NCBI GenBank assembly: GCA_015060885.1
Contig: SUXO01000001.1
Location: 1 to 64,000 of the forward strand
DNA from: Bacteroidales bacterium
Lineage (GTDB): Bacteria; Bacteroidota; Bacteroidia; Bacteroidales; Bacteroidaceae
Direction: 5' to 3'
Length of the DNA stretch: 64,000 nt
A program made the translations under genes and the position numbers. This document shows, one piece after another, positions 35,715 through 44,954 of this stretch. Positions within the stretch are counted from its first letter, which is position 1. Every line of letters starts with the position of its first letter. The notes beneath the pieces were generated by a model. That model had not been told where the DNA came from. It searched no databases and saw only the letters and a list, made by a program, of their open reading frames with translations.

Positions 35715-37058
35715 ATGAGAGGAAAGATAATATTCGCACTGCTCGCCGCAACCATATTTGCCACAGGCACCACCGCGCAGTGCATCAAGAAGAGTACCAA
35801 AAAGGAGATTGAGGCCTTTTTCGGCAAAAGCCTCAACGGAGAAGATGCACAATTCAACAACAAGAAGAGAGTAAAGAATATCGCGCTTGCCACCGACGAA
35901 GTGTGGGAGTGCTGGCGAAATGCTGTAAACGCCTTCGACAAGGAGCAGTTGCCTGTTGCCACCACAAACGGAGAGCGCGACACGCTCTATTGGCAAATGC
36001 CCACACACCCCGAACCCGATGCAAGAATGCCCTTCCACTATATATACAAAGGAGAGAAACCCGATGCGGGATACCCTCTTTTTCTCTATATGCACGGTTC
36101 CGGGCCAAAAAAGAGTGAATGGGAAACCGGGTTCCGGCTATGCAGTATGTTCGACGATGCCCCGTCGGCCTACTTTATTCCGCAAATACCCAGCGAAAGA
36201 CTCTACCGTTGGGCGGTACAGCCCCAGCAGCTCGCTTGGGAGAAACTTTTGCGGCTCGCAATGCTGTCGGGCGACATAAACGCCAACAGAATATATCTCT
36301 TCGGCATTTCCGAAGGTGGCTACGGCAGCCAGCGGCTTGCATCGTTCTATGCCGACTACCTTGCGGGAGCCGGCCCTATGGCCGGTGGCGAACCGCTGAT
36401 GAATGCACCTGCCGAAAACCTTGCCAACACAGCCTTTTCGTTGCGTACGGGTGAAAAGGATTATGGCTTCGGACGAAACTTTATGACATACACCGCTGGC
36501 AAGACACTCGACAGTTTGCAACATCTGCACCCCGGTCTATACAAGCACAAAGTGGAGCTTATACCCGGCAAGGGACACAGCATCGACTACCGCCCCACTA
36601 CCCCCTGGCTGGCACAGTTCACGCGCACGCCACACCCCACATATTTCTATTGGGAGGATTACGATATGTATGGCCGCCACCGCAAAGGGTTCTACAACAT
36701 AAGGGTGAACGAAACGTCGCGCAACAGCGACGAGGAGCGCACCTGTTACGAAATGAATATAAAAGGGAACATAATTTTCCTCACTGTAAAGAATGTGAAA
36801 TACCGCACTGCAAAAACGATAAACAACATACCTATGCTCTTTGAAAAAAGCTACAAGAAGGCCGACAAAGGAAACATCACCATATTCCTTACCGACAAGC
36901 TGTTCGACCTCACAAAGCCCATAACGGTCATTGTGAACGGCAGGCTTGCGTGGAAAGGAAAGGCAACCCCCACATTGAAGAGTGTGGTCGAAAGCTGCGC
37001 ACTCTTTTTTGACCCCGAAAGGGTGTTTCCCGCGGCAATAGATATAGAGATAGAATAA
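35715..37058 (+). CDS. Secreted alpha/beta-hydrolase (esterase/peptidase-like)
   Basis: 447 residues. Signal peptide to about residue 21 (ATGTTAQ). An N-terminal helical part precedes an alpha/beta-hydrolase core: oxyanion region PLFLYMHGSG (about 121-130), nucleophile elbow GISEGGYG with Ser199, and a late GKGHSIDY histidine near 290. The C-terminal 100 residues form an extra beta domain. The resemblance is to putative esterases and prolyl-oligopeptidase-like hydrolases of Bacteroidetes; the substrate is unknown. It stands alone between divergent feoAB and recR. Confidence 0.75.
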   Translation: MRGKIIFALLAATIFATGTTAQCIKKSTKKEIEAFFGKSLNGEDAQFNNKKRVKNIALATDEVWECWRNAVNAFDKEQLPVATTNGERDTLYWQMPTHPEPDARMPFHYIYKGEKPDAGYPLFLYMHGSGPKKSEWETGFRLCSMFDDAPSAYFIPQIPSERLYRWAVQPQQLAWEKLLRLAMLSGDINANRIYLFGISEGGYGSQRLASFYADYLAGAGPMAGGEPLMNAPAENLANTAFSLRTGEKDYGFGRNFMTYTAGKTLDSLQHLHPGLYKHKVELIPGKGHSIDYRPTTPWLAQFTRTPHPTYFYWEDYDMYGRHRKGFYNIRVNETSRNSDEERTCYEMNIKGNIIFLTVKNVKYRTAKTINNIPMLFEKSYKKADKGNITIFLTDKLFDLTKPITVIVNGRLAWKGKATPTLKSVVESCALFFDPERVFPAAIDIEIE

Positions 37059-37098
37059 TGCAGCACGGGCAACACAAGGAATTTTGTAAAAAAATCAC

Positions 37099-37106
37099 TA
37101 TCTTCG
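37099..37106 (+). promoter_or_regulatory. Probable -7 box of recR
   Basis: TATCTTCG, 7 of 8 to the consensus, 27 bp before the recR ATG. The same octamer precedes tilS in this window. Confidence 0.45.
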
Positions 37107-37133
37107 CAACCTAAAAGGATAAATACAAAGGAG

Positions 37134-37754
37134 ATGAACCAGGAATATCCATCGGCATTATTGGAAAAGGCAGTGAGCGAGTTCGGCAAATTGCCGGGGA
37201 TAGGGCGCAAAACCGCCACACGCCTTGTACTGCATATATTGCGCCGCAAGGAAGAGGAGGTTACCGCTTTTGCCGACTCCATTGTAAGGCTCAAACGCGA
37301 AGCAAAATATTGCAGGGAGTGCCACAGCATTTCGGACACCGATATATGCCCCATCTGCTCCAACCCCTTGCGCGACCATAGCGTAATATGCGTTGTAGAA
37401 AACATACAGGATGTTATGGCTGTGGAGAATACTATGCAATACCGCGGCGTGTACCACGTGCTGGGCGGTGTCATCTCCCCAATGGACGGCGTGTCGCCCG
37501 GCGACCTTCACATCGACAGCCTTATAGAGCGCGTGGCGACAGGTGAGGTAAAAGAGGTTATTCTTGCATTGAGTTCCACAATGGAGGGCGATACCACAAA
37601 CTTTTACATTTATCGCAAACTGACACAATACAATATAAAACTGTCGGTTATTGCACGCGGAATATCGGTGGGCGATGAACTTGAATATGCCGACGAGATA
37701 ACGCTCGGCCGTTCCATCATAAACCGTACGCCATTCACCGGCAAAACCATCTAA
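37134..37754 (+). CDS. recR: Recombination protein RecR
   Basis: 206 residues. A helix-hairpin-helix ([20 protein letters not shown], about 17-36) is followed by a zinc finger with four Cys ([16 protein letters not shown]) and a Toprim domain ([27 protein letters not shown]). RecR works with RecO (and RecF) to load RecA on gapped DNA. Full length. It heads a plus-strand run with a membrane protein, GT2 and GNAT genes spaced by 9, -4 and -8 bp. Confidence 0.95.
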   Translation: MNQEYPSALLEKAVSEFGKLPGIGRKTATRLVLHILRRKEEEVTAFADSIVRLKREAKYCRECHSISDTDICPICSNPLRDHSVICVVENIQDVMAVENTMQYRGVYHVLGGVISPMDGVSPGDLHIDSLIERVATGEVKEVILALSSTMEGDTTNFYIYRKLTQYNIKLSVIARGISVGDELEYADEITLGRSIINRTPFTGKTI

Positions 37755-37763
37755 ACACCAATT

Positions 37764-38207
37764 ATGGAAAAGAGAGAAGCACTTAAAAAGGCACGCATCA
37801 CATTCTGGTTACAGGCAGTAATGACCATTGGCATAATAACCCTGTTCGAAACCGGCATAATTGCAAGGAACACAATAAACCTCACCCCCACTATGCAATA
37901 TGCAAGCGAGGTGGCAAGCGCACTGCTCACCATAACACTCATACCCCTCGCAATAAAGGGATTTTCAACACTTATGCGCAGGGCTGCCGAGAAGAGTTTA
38001 CCCCATTTCAACGAATATTTTTACAACAAGAGCAATGCGCGGTTAAGCATTCTCTTTGTGGTAACGATAATGAACATCACACTTTACTACGGCAATGGCA
38101 ACAACAGCGCATTCTACTGCGCCTTGCTGGGAATGGCTGCAACAATATACAGCTACCCCACTGCCGGCATACTCGATAACCGCAACCAAGAAAACAACCG
38201 AGGATGA
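37764..38207 (+). CDS. Four-helix integral membrane protein, unknown function
   Basis: 147 residues with four predicted membrane segments (FWLQAVMTIGIITLF, EVASALLTITLIPLAI, SILFVVTIMNITLYY, FYCALLGMAATIYSY). I do not recognise a family name, but such a small membrane protein between recR and a glycosyltransferase is a recurring Bacteroidales arrangement as I remember it. Its stop overlaps the GT2 start by 4 bp (ATGA), implying translational coupling. Confidence 0.75.
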   Translation: MEKREALKKARITFWLQAVMTIGIITLFETGIIARNTINLTPTMQYASEVASALLTITLIPLAIKGFSTLMRRAAEKSLPHFNEYFYNKSNARLSILFVVTIMNITLYYGNGNNSAFYCALLGMAATIYSYPTAGILDNRNQENNRG

Positions 38208-39403
38208 AACTATCTGTAATAATTGTAAGCTACAACGTGAAGCACTACCTTGAACAGTGCCTGCGTTCATTGTTCAAGGCTGCCGGCGACAAAATTCCGA
38301 TGGAGGTCTTTGTTGTGGACAACGCCAGCCAGGACAACTCGGCAACACACGTGGAACACACCTTCCCACAAGCAGCATACCCCCATTTGCACGTAATAAA
38401 AAATGCCCGCAATGTGGGATTCGGCAAGGCCAACAACCAGGCTGTAAGAAAGGCTGCGGGAGAATATATACTGTTCCTGAACCCCGACACCATACTCACC
38501 GAGAATACCCTCGACGATGTGATAAAGCACGCCGACGAAAACCCCGAAGCCGGAGGTGTAGGCACAATGATGCTTTACAGCAACGGCCTTTTTGCAAAAG
38601 AGTCGCGCCGCGGCCTTCCCAGCCCCTGGACCGCATTCTGCAAGATGAGCGGCTTGCGCAGCCTCTTCCCAAAAAGCAGACTCTTTGGAAAGTATTATAT
38701 GGAGTACCTGAACAGGAACAAGCCTGCCGAAATAGAGATAATATCGGGAGCCTTCTTCCTGGCACGCCGCACCGCACTCGACAAGGCCGGCCTCTTCGAC
38801 GAGGATTTCTTTATGTACGGCGAGGATATAGACCTTTCATACCGCCTTCTGAAACAAGGGTTCAAGAACCACTACGTGCCATCGCCCATAATACACTACA
38901 AAGGAGAAAGCACGCACAAGAGCACATTCCGCTACGTACACATATTCTACACCGCAATGCTCATATTCTTTAAAAAGCACTACGGAAAATATGGTATGCT
39001 GCTCACGCTGCCCATAAAGCTGTCGATACTCACAAGAGCAGCCATTGCCGTTGTGGCACAATATATGAACCGCGCACACGAATTCATATTCCCACCCAAG
39101 GAGATGCAGGACTACAAGTACATATACATTGGGCGCAACAGCGACAAGATAAAGGCTATTGCCGAAAAATGGTGTCTCGACATCACATACATCGACAGTG
39201 ATGAGAACACAAGGACACCACGCCCTGCACTAACCGACAAAAAGGTCGATTATATAATATACGACACCACAAATTTCAGTTACAGCTACATTGTGCACCG
39301 TTTCAAGGCATCGGACCACAGGACAAAAATAGGCACCTTCTACCCCGACAGCAACCTTGTAATAACAGAAACAGAAACCTTCACACTGCCCCAAGATGAA
39401 TAA
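38204..39403 (+). CDS. Family 2 glycosyltransferase (rhamnosyltransferase-like)
   Basis: 399 residues. GT-A fold: LSVIIVSYNVKHYLEQCL at the start, VVDNASQDNS, the RNVGFGKANNQAV nucleotide-sugar segment, the metal-binding FLNPDT (a DxD-like motif), and the acceptor-site region ISGAFFLARRTALD followed by FDEDFFMYGEDIDLSYRL. This is the WbbL/rhamnosyltransferase-like subgroup. A C-terminal extension of about 120 residues contains a membrane-associated helix and an extra domain. The product (LPS or capsule sugar) is not determined. Confidence 0.9.
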   Translation: MKLSVIIVSYNVKHYLEQCLRSLFKAAGDKIPMEVFVVDNASQDNSATHVEHTFPQAAYPHLHVIKNARNVGFGKANNQAVRKAAGEYILFLNPDTILTENTLDDVIKHADENPEAGGVGTMMLYSNGLFAKESRRGLPSPWTAFCKMSGLRSLFPKSRLFGKYYMEYLNRNKPAEIEIISGAFFLARRTALDKAGLFDEDFFMYGEDIDLSYRLLKQGFKNHYVPSPIIHYKGESTHKSTFRYVHIFYTAMLIFFKKHYGKYGMLLTLPIKLSILTRAAIAVVAQYMNRAHEFIFPPKEMQDYKYIYIGRNSDKIKAIAEKWCLDITYIDSDENTRTPRPALTDKKVDYIIYDTTNFSYSYIVHRFKASDHRTKIGTFYPDSNLVITETETFTLPQDE

Positions 39404-39914
39404 CAGAGCGAAAGTAACATTGCGCGCGCCCGAACCCGAGGACCTGGAACTGCTCTACACCATAGAGAACGATACCGAGATATGGGACACAAGCTCGGCA
39501 ACGGTGAACTATTCAAGATATGCAATTAAACAGTACCTCGCCGGGCAACCGCAGGAGATAATGATTGCCGGCGAAGTGCGGCTCATAATAACCGACAGCG
39601 AAACCGAAGAGGCAGTGGGGCTCATTGACCTCACCAACTACTCGGCCACCGACCGCAGTGCCGAAATAGGCATAGCCCTGCTCAAAAGCGAGAGAGGCAA
39701 GGGATATGGCCAGGCTGCAATAAAGGAGATTGAACGATATGCCGCGAGGTTCTACAACCTGCGTATGCTGTATGCCCGTACATCGGCCGACAACACATCG
39801 GCAGCCAAGAACCTGTTCCTCGCCTGTAAATATATACCCGTTGCCACCCTGCCCGAGTGGCATTTCAACCAGGGCCGATACGAAGATTTGACCGTTTTCA
39901 AAAAAAATCTGTAA
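39396..39914 (+). CDS. GNAT-family N-acetyltransferase
   Basis: 172 residues, RimJ/RimL/SpeG-like. The first strand LRAPEPEDLELLYTIEND is typical, the AcCoA-binding loop is SERGKGYGQAAIKEI (Q/RxxGxG/A), and the closing motif ARTSADNTSAAKNLF is present. It would acetylate an amine of a small molecule or a protein N-terminus; the substrate is unknown. The start overlaps the GT2 gene by 8 bp. Confidence 0.87.
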   Translation: MNNRAKVTLRAPEPEDLELLYTIENDTEIWDTSSATVNYSRYAIKQYLAGQPQEIMIAGEVRLIITDSETEEAVGLIDLTNYSATDRSAEIGIALLKSERGKGYGQAAIKEIERYAARFYNLRMLYARTSADNTSAAKNLFLACKYIPVATLPEWHFNQGRYEDLTVFKKNL

Positions 39915-39931
39915 AAAAAATCTCCATTTTA

Positions 39932-39962
39932 TTTGCAGATTAAAAAAATATGCATACCTTTG
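39932..39962 (+). promoter_or_regulatory. Promoter of tRNA-Asp
   Basis: TTTG (39932-39935), 19-bp spacer, TACCTTTG (39955-39962): an exact Bacteroidetes primary promoter. The tRNA starts 37 bp downstream. Confidence 0.85.
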
Positions 39963-39999
39963 CACACGCTTTGAGACACAAAGCAGACATAAAACAATT

Positions 40000-40073
40000 G
40001 GTGCGTTAGTTCAGTTGGTTAGAATACATGCCTGTCACGCATGGGGTCACGGGTTCGAGTCCCGTACGCACCG
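40000..40073 (+). tRNA. tRNA-Asp (GTC)
   Basis: 74-nt cloverleaf. Acceptor GGTGCGT / ACGCACC, anticodon stem CATGC / GCATG around CTGTCAC (anticodon GTC), T arm ACGGG-TTCGAGT-CCCGT, discriminator G as expected for Asp. CCA is not encoded. A promoter and a T-tailed terminator frame the gene. Confidence 0.97.
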
Positions 40074-40075
40074 CA

Positions 40076-40109
40076 AAAAATCGGACTTATAAAAAAGTTC
40101 GATTTTTTT
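40076..40109 (+). terminator. Terminator of tRNA-Asp
   Basis: Stem AAAAATCGGACTT / AAGTTCGATTTTT (one G-T pair) with a 6-nt loop ending in a run of T, 2 bp past the tRNA end. Confidence 0.85.
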
Positions 40110-40146
40110 GTTTGTCAATAGCACCTTGAACACAACTATCATCTAT

Positions 40147-41175
40147 ATGAAAAACGAACATAGCGAAATCCACTTTTTAAGACTGGTGGCAACAATGGCA
40201 GTTGTGATGCTGCACACAAGCAGTGGTATTTATGGCAATTGGGGCAATTATACAAGCGATGCAAATTTCGACAAAAGCATTTTTGCCCTTTACATTCACC
40301 TTACCGAATGGTGTGTTCCTGTGTTTCTGCTCATTAGCGGAGCTCTGCTTTTATCGCCCGAAAGAGATACCGGCTACAAAACCATCTTCAAAAAATACAT
40401 AAGAAGAATTGCTTGGGCTCTTTTGATATTTGCACTGCCAATGACTTTGTCGGAATCTTTCTTGGAGAACAGGGGAGAGAGCATCCTTTACATCCTTTAT
40501 GACGGAGTTACAGACTGGCTGTGCGGACACTCCTGGGCCCATTTATGGTATCTTTATATGCTCATAGGCATATATCTCATAACACCGATAATAAAACCAT
40601 TCGTAGTGGCGGCAAACGACAGGGATTTGGAAATTGCACTATTCACACTGTTTCTCCTTTCGATGCTTTTACCAACCATATCAGACTATGTGACACCCAT
40701 TGAAGGATACCTGCTTCTGCCACCACCATACATATTCATATATATGCTTGGGTACTATTTACATTCACGTACCGAACATCACAAGATTCTCAGGAACAAA
40801 GGTTTATGGACAGCAGTCTTTGCCGCTTCAACTGCTGCAATAATGGTTGTGGTACTCACAAAAGGCTCACTCGACGGATGGATGGAACTTGCCTGGTTCC
40901 CCTTGGCAATTGCCATATTTATGCTTGCCAAACTGATGCACATCGACTGGGACATTGCAAGAAAAGCAGCACCCTACTGCTTCGGTGTATATCTGCTACA
41001 CCCGGTATTTGTAAATTTGAGCTATAAGATATTGGATATAACACCTCTCAATTCTTTGGGAAAAACGCCCTGCACCATTGCCTTGCTACTGTTTTTCGTT
41101 GTTTTCACCGCACTTGCATTCGGTGCTGCATACGCTGTTTCAAAAATTCCTTTTATAAAAAAGAATGTGATTTAA
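40147..41175 (+). CDS. Acyltransferase-3 family membrane protein (O-acetyltransferase-like)
   Basis: 342 residues from the ATG at 40147 (MKNEHSEIHFLRLVATMAVV); the TTG start in the track lies in the tRNA terminator. About ten membrane helices, with the family start HFLRLVATMAVVMLHTSSG (catalytic-type His) and FLLISGALLL. Members put acetyl or other acyl groups on LPS, capsule or other exopolysaccharide. The 3' end overlaps the convergent GT9 gene by 23 bp. It probably modifies a surface glycan; the acceptor is unknown. Confidence 0.85.
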   Translation: MKNEHSEIHFLRLVATMAVVMLHTSSGIYGNWGNYTSDANFDKSIFALYIHLTEWCVPVFLLISGALLLSPERDTGYKTIFKKYIRRIAWALLIFALPMTLSESFLENRGESILYILYDGVTDWLCGHSWAHLWYLYMLIGIYLITPIIKPFVVAANDRDLEIALFTLFLLSMLLPTISDYVTPIEGYLLLPPPYIFIYMLGYYLHSRTEHHKILRNKGLWTAVFAASTAAIMVVVLTKGSLDGWMELAWFPLAIAIFMLAKLMHIDWDIARKAAPYCFGVYLLHPVFVNLSYKILDITPLNSLGKTPCTIALLLFFVVFTALAFGAAYAVSKIPFIKKNVI

Positions 41176-42454
41176 CATTTACAGCCGACTGCTGTTTGTT
41201 GCGGTTTTTTGTTTCGGGCTTCCCCAACAGGCCATCGAGCAACGGGAAGAGTTCCTCGCACACCACATTGGGAGTTATTGCATCGAAAAGGGCGTTGTAA
41301 TCGCCCGTAAGCGGCGAATTATAGTCACACCCTATCCCGTATGCCGGAACGCTTGTACGCGGCAACCACACGGTTTTGTCGGCAACAGGGGAGAATATTG
41401 CATACGATGGCACACCTACCGCCTGCGCAATGTGCCGCGCACCGCCTTCGTTACCGAAATAGAATGAGCAGCAGGCACAAAGAGCCATAAGAGAACGCAA
41501 GGAGCGTGCCTCCACGCCAATCTTCACCGCCGAAGGGCTCCCAAGCCGCTTGAAAAGCTCCACGGCATCCTGTTCTTCGCGCCCCGGCGCGTAATTGAAA
41601 ATAAGCTGCACATTGCGATAACGGGCAAGCAACCGCTCCAACACCTCACGCATATACTCCATATTCCACCGTTTGTGCAACAGTTTTGTTGTCACGCCAA
41701 CCATTATCACAGGGCGCGAAAGGTCTATGCCACGGCTTTGCATATAGTCGCGCATTGTAAGTAACTCGCCATCACTTATATAAAGATTGAAACCGTCTGC
41801 ACGCTTTATGGGTGCAAGGGCCGAAAGGGCTGTTGCAAAGGCGTGGTTCTTTTGGAGCATATCACCGCCTACCAATGGTACGTTTTGCGTGAAAAGCAAA
41901 CGGGAATACCATTTGCCGCGCCCCACCCGCAACGGGCGACGGGTGGAAAAGAGCGATAAAAAGGAGAAAAGAAGAGTTCGTACCGTAGCACGCTGGTCGA
42001 TGATTACGTCGTACTTGCCCTGCCTCACCACACTCCACACCTTGCGCATATATTCGAACGTGTTGTTGTTTTCGTAAGTAGAAAAGGTCACCACTTTGTC
42101 AATGTCGGGGTGGCCTGCAAACAGCGGGGCAAGCCCCTCATTAAGCACAATATGTACCTCGGCACCGGGAAAAGAGCGTTTCAGGGTACTGCAAAGGGCG
42201 GCAGAGAGCACCGCGTCGCCCAGCTGACGAAAGCGAATGACAAGTATTTTCTTAATCATTTTATCCATATTATAATGCGTTACTTGCGAACCACAATATT
42301 TGCACACCGGCACAGGGTGTGAATATACCTCTACACACATTTCACACAACACGCCGCAATGCGGGCAGCGGTAAACTTCACGAGGGAAGAGAACACTGCG
42401 CAGCCACCCGTTCAAAGGGGTTCCGCATTTAGGGCAAACAGAGGGCTTTTTCAT
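41153..42454 (-). CDS. Family 9 glycosyltransferase (LPS heptosyltransferase-like) with N-terminal zinc-ribbon leader
   Basis: 433 residues. Residues 1-60 hold four CxxC pairs (CPKCG, CPHCG, CEMC, CKYCG), a zinc-ribbon-like leader. From about 66 the GT9 fold begins (KKILVIRFRQLGDAVLSAAL) with VHIVLNEGLAPLF, the VIIDQRATVRTLL segment, and the NDP-sugar side GNEGGARHIAQAVGVPSYAIF. GT9 enzymes add heptose or related sugars to the LPS core. An internal ATG (at MDKMIKKILVI) could give a normal GT9 without the leader, so the leader may be a separate or alternative product. No frameshift is seen. Confidence 0.85.
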   Translation of the reverse strand: MKKPSVCPKCGTPLNGWLRSVLFPREVYRCPHCGVLCEMCVEVYSHPVPVCKYCGSQVTHYNMDKMIKKILVIRFRQLGDAVLSAALCSTLKRSFPGAEVHIVLNEGLAPLFAGHPDIDKVVTFSTYENNNTFEYMRKVWSVVRQGKYDVIIDQRATVRTLLFSFLSLFSTRRPLRVGRGKWYSRLLFTQNVPLVGGDMLQKNHAFATALSALAPIKRADGFNLYISDGELLTMRDYMQSRGIDLSRPVIMVGVTTKLLHKRWNMEYMREVLERLLARYRNVQLIFNYAPGREEQDAVELFKRLGSPSAVKIGVEARSLRSLMALCACCSFYFGNEGGARHIAQAVGVPSYAIFSPVADKTVWLPRTSVPAYGIGCDYNSPLTGDYNALFDAITPNVVCEELFPLLDGLLGKPETKNRNKQQSAVNVKSHSFL

Positions 42455-42573
42455 CCAATAAAAACACCCTGCCGCGCCCTATTGTTCTCATTCCGTTGCA
42501 AATATCAAGTCCAATTATGAAATAAAGTTGAAATAGAGAGAAAGGCCGGGAGTATATATAAATAAAATAAAGA

Positions 42574-43044
42574 GGGTGACCCAAAAGTAAAAGTTATCGT
42601 ACAGAAAGTTGAAACTTGTGCTTCTATATCATACAGGACAAGTGCTTTTATCCCGCCTTTCTTCTTGCGGAATTTAGCCCAAGGAAATGTAGCCAAACAT
42701 AAAGGAATCGTAGTGGAACCGAAAGCGTACTTTCGTCCTGGGATGTCCAAAGTATTAGTCGACCGTTTTTCACTTGCTTCTTTCATCATATAAAAAGCGA
42801 AGTCTTCGAAAATTCTATAATCCTGTTTTGATTGACTGATGCAAGTGTTGTTTTGGCTATTCCCAAATGATAGCGTTTCCCTTAATGGGCATCCAAAGCA
42901 ACTATCAAGTCACGCAGGCTTTCACGGTTACTGAGTTGTCCAAACATCATAGCAAGCAGTTGGTTCCAACATGTAAAATGCTTAGGTTGCCGTCGTATTT
43001 GCGAACGTAGTTGTTAAACTGAATTCTGTTCAAAAACATGGAAA
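42574..43044 (-). pseudogene. Decayed IS4-family transposase fragment
   Basis: On the minus strand the reading KHFTCWNQLLAMMFGQLS, NRESLRDLIVALDAH then stop, then after a frameshift DYRIFEDFAFYMMKEA, and KYAFGSTTIPLCL with WAKFRKKKGGIKA, follows the N-terminal and central part of Bacteroides IS4-type transposases. There is an in-frame TAA, at least one frameshift, and the catalytic C-terminal half is missing; the coding part runs straight into an element-end-like sequence with GGGTGACCC at 42574. The element is dead. Confidence 0.8.
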
Positions 43045-43150
43045 GTTGAGAAAAAACGTATCGGTCTTAATTCATATGCATTTGAAATTGCACAATTCTT
43101 ACCAATTAACAAAATTTAACAATGGGGGGTAATTACTCAATCTTTTGGAC

Positions 43151-43158
43151 TACATTTG
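43151..43158 (+). promoter_or_regulatory. Probable -7 box of the lipoprotein/TonB receptor set
   Basis: TACATTTG, perfect to TAnnTTTG, 38 bp before the ATG at 43196; the -33 box is not evident. Confidence 0.45.
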
Positions 43159-43195
43159 CACAGAAAATTTCATTTTATTAACTCAAACTTAAATT

Positions 43196-44887
43196 ATGGA
43201 CATGAAAAAGTTTTTTATCTTCAATTGGTTGCCACTGCTTTTTGCGGCTGCCATACCATTCTCATTCACTGCTTGCAGCAGCAGCGATGATGAAACAGCA
43301 GCGGTAACGATTCCCGTACCCAACCCCATTGAAAAGGAGTATTTCGGAATTAATGGAGCCAACTTTGTAAAAGGCGAAATGCCAGAAAGTACAGATGCTG
43401 AAATTGCACAAGGAGCAACATTGGAAGAGAATGTTATAACCATTGCATCAAGCACCCGGTATAGCAAGTTCTACGTAAGCGTCAATGGAATAGATGGCTA
43501 CTATGAAATACCAGCTACCGAAACAACCACAACACGCAGCGGCATTTATACTTATAAAATTATATTAGAGATAAAAAAAGCCATTAAGGAAATAGAGATA
43601 GCCCTCAAAGGTGAAACAACAAGCGGTATAATAAAAGATTTCGAAAACATATATATTGAAGAAATAGCACCAAGCAAACCTGTAACCGAAACAGACAAAG
43701 GCAAGTTGGAACAAGTAGGAATTGCACTCGCCAACGAACTAAAAGCCAATGAATTCGAAAACCTGACCAATATTGTATCCCAAATTGTGGAAAAATACAC
43801 CTCGGAAAGCTACAATAACACAGCCCTCGAAATATGGGCCGACGATTGCCTTGCCAGAATATCAAAAATATTCGTGGATACAGAGGAGCAAGAACTGATA
43901 ATAGGAAATCAGCACAATTACATAACAACCGATTTTTACAGAACCATTTATAAAGCTTCGAACTTTGTTGGTGATTTTACAGCAAATGATAACGGATGGA
44001 AATACACAGAGGCCAACTATCTGCAATTCTCGGTGAAAGACAATACCGGTGCAAATTGCATATTCAAAATAGAGACATCGGGCAACGAGAAGAAAGTTTA
44101 TTTAGATACCAGCTCCAAAGAGGAATCTTGGCTTAACTATGATTACACCCAATACCCATACATATACAAATATTACAGAACCATTGAAAATAATGAGATT
44201 TACGCAATGGTCCCCGAAGTTATAAACTTCACTTTTACTCGCAACGGGATAACAATGGCAAGCCTTAATATTAATACCGACCTGTCATCAATGGCAGAGG
44301 AAATTCCGAATTTGAATTCAGACAGATTCAATGCCAATATTATAGGCACCATCGGTTCATACACATTCACGATAAACAAATTAGAATATCTTCCCAACGC
44401 ACAGTCAAAAATAAGTTTCGCCTTGTCTAAAAATTTCAAACCGTTAATCTCTGTTGGAATACAAGCCAACACAAAAATCGTAGACAATGACGTTCAAGAG
44501 GTAAAAAACGCTGAAATTAATCTTGACATAATGAACCAAGTACAAATAAAAGGCACTTGCAGCAATGTACTTTATCTTATCCGCTTCTTGGAGAAGGCAC
44601 AAGAAAATGAATATGACAAAGAGGAGTTCGGCAACTATCTTAACCAAGCCAACGATTTGCTGAACCTTGATATGTACTACGGAATTATAAAGGCAGCCGC
44701 CATAAAACTTGCAAGGTTTGAGAACGATGGCTGTTACTACTATACACCTATAATTATTTTTAGCGACGGTAGTTCATACTCATTTGAAGAGTTCTTCACC
44801 GAAAGTAATTTCAAAAACCTTTTAGGCACGGTAGAAACGATTCTGAAAGAGTATGAAGAAATGTATCAAAATACCATAAACGATTAA
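43196..44887 (+). CDS. Large lipoprotein, unknown family
   Basis: 563 residues. Lipoprotein signal peptide (MKKFFIFNWLPLLFAAAIPF, Cys in FTAC) followed by SSSDDE, the surface-export pattern; the start may be this ATG or the third codon. The mature part is Asn/Lys/Ile-rich and mixed alpha/beta, with no motif that I recognise. Codon and base use is more AT-rich than in the flanking housekeeping genes, as in the next two genes. It starts a probable unit with a TonB receptor and a DUF4249 lipoprotein and may bind their substrate. Confidence 0.72.
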   Translation: MDMKKFFIFNWLPLLFAAAIPFSFTACSSSDDETAAVTIPVPNPIEKEYFGINGANFVKGEMPESTDAEIAQGATLEENVITIASSTRYSKFYVSVNGIDGYYEIPATETTTTRSGIYTYKIILEIKKAIKEIEIALKGETTSGIIKDFENIYIEEIAPSKPVTETDKGKLEQVGIALANELKANEFENLTNIVSQIVEKYTSESYNNTALEIWADDCLARISKIFVDTEEQELIIGNQHNYITTDFYRTIYKASNFVGDFTANDNGWKYTEANYLQFSVKDNTGANCIFKIETSGNEKKVYLDTSSKEESWLNYDYTQYPYIYKYYRTIENNEIYAMVPEVINFTFTRNGITMASLNINTDLSSMAEEIPNLNSDRFNANIIGTIGSYTFTINKLEYLPNAQSKISFALSKNFKPLISVGIQANTKIVDNDVQEVKNAEINLDIMNQVQIKGTCSNVLYLIRFLEKAQENEYDKEEFGNYLNQANDLLNLDMYYGIIKAAAIKLARFENDGCYYYTPIIIFSDGSSYSFEEFFTESNFKNLLGTVETILKEYEEMYQNTIND

Positions 44888-44954
44888 TAACACTTTCATA
44901 AAAACAAGAGTGGCAATAAGGTTGCAATCTTTATTGCCACCCTTTTTATTAAAG

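Larger units (their letters stand above)
42455..43195. other. Intergenic region with transposase remnant
   Basis: 741 bp lacking an intact gene. It contains the decayed IS4-type transposase at 42574-43044 and, close to the next gene, a -7 box TACATTTG (43151-43158) about 38 bp before the lipoprotein ATG. The rest is AT-rich without recognisable structure. Confidence 0.75.

Noticed and set aside
38347-38362. Second parS-like site (ACACACGTGGAACACA)
   Set aside because: Only the CACGTG core and one arm agree, and it lies inside the GT2 gene.
42505-42789. 94-aa ORF as an intact gene
   Set aside because: It is one frame of a frameshifted transposase joined to an element end, so it was entered as a pseudogene.
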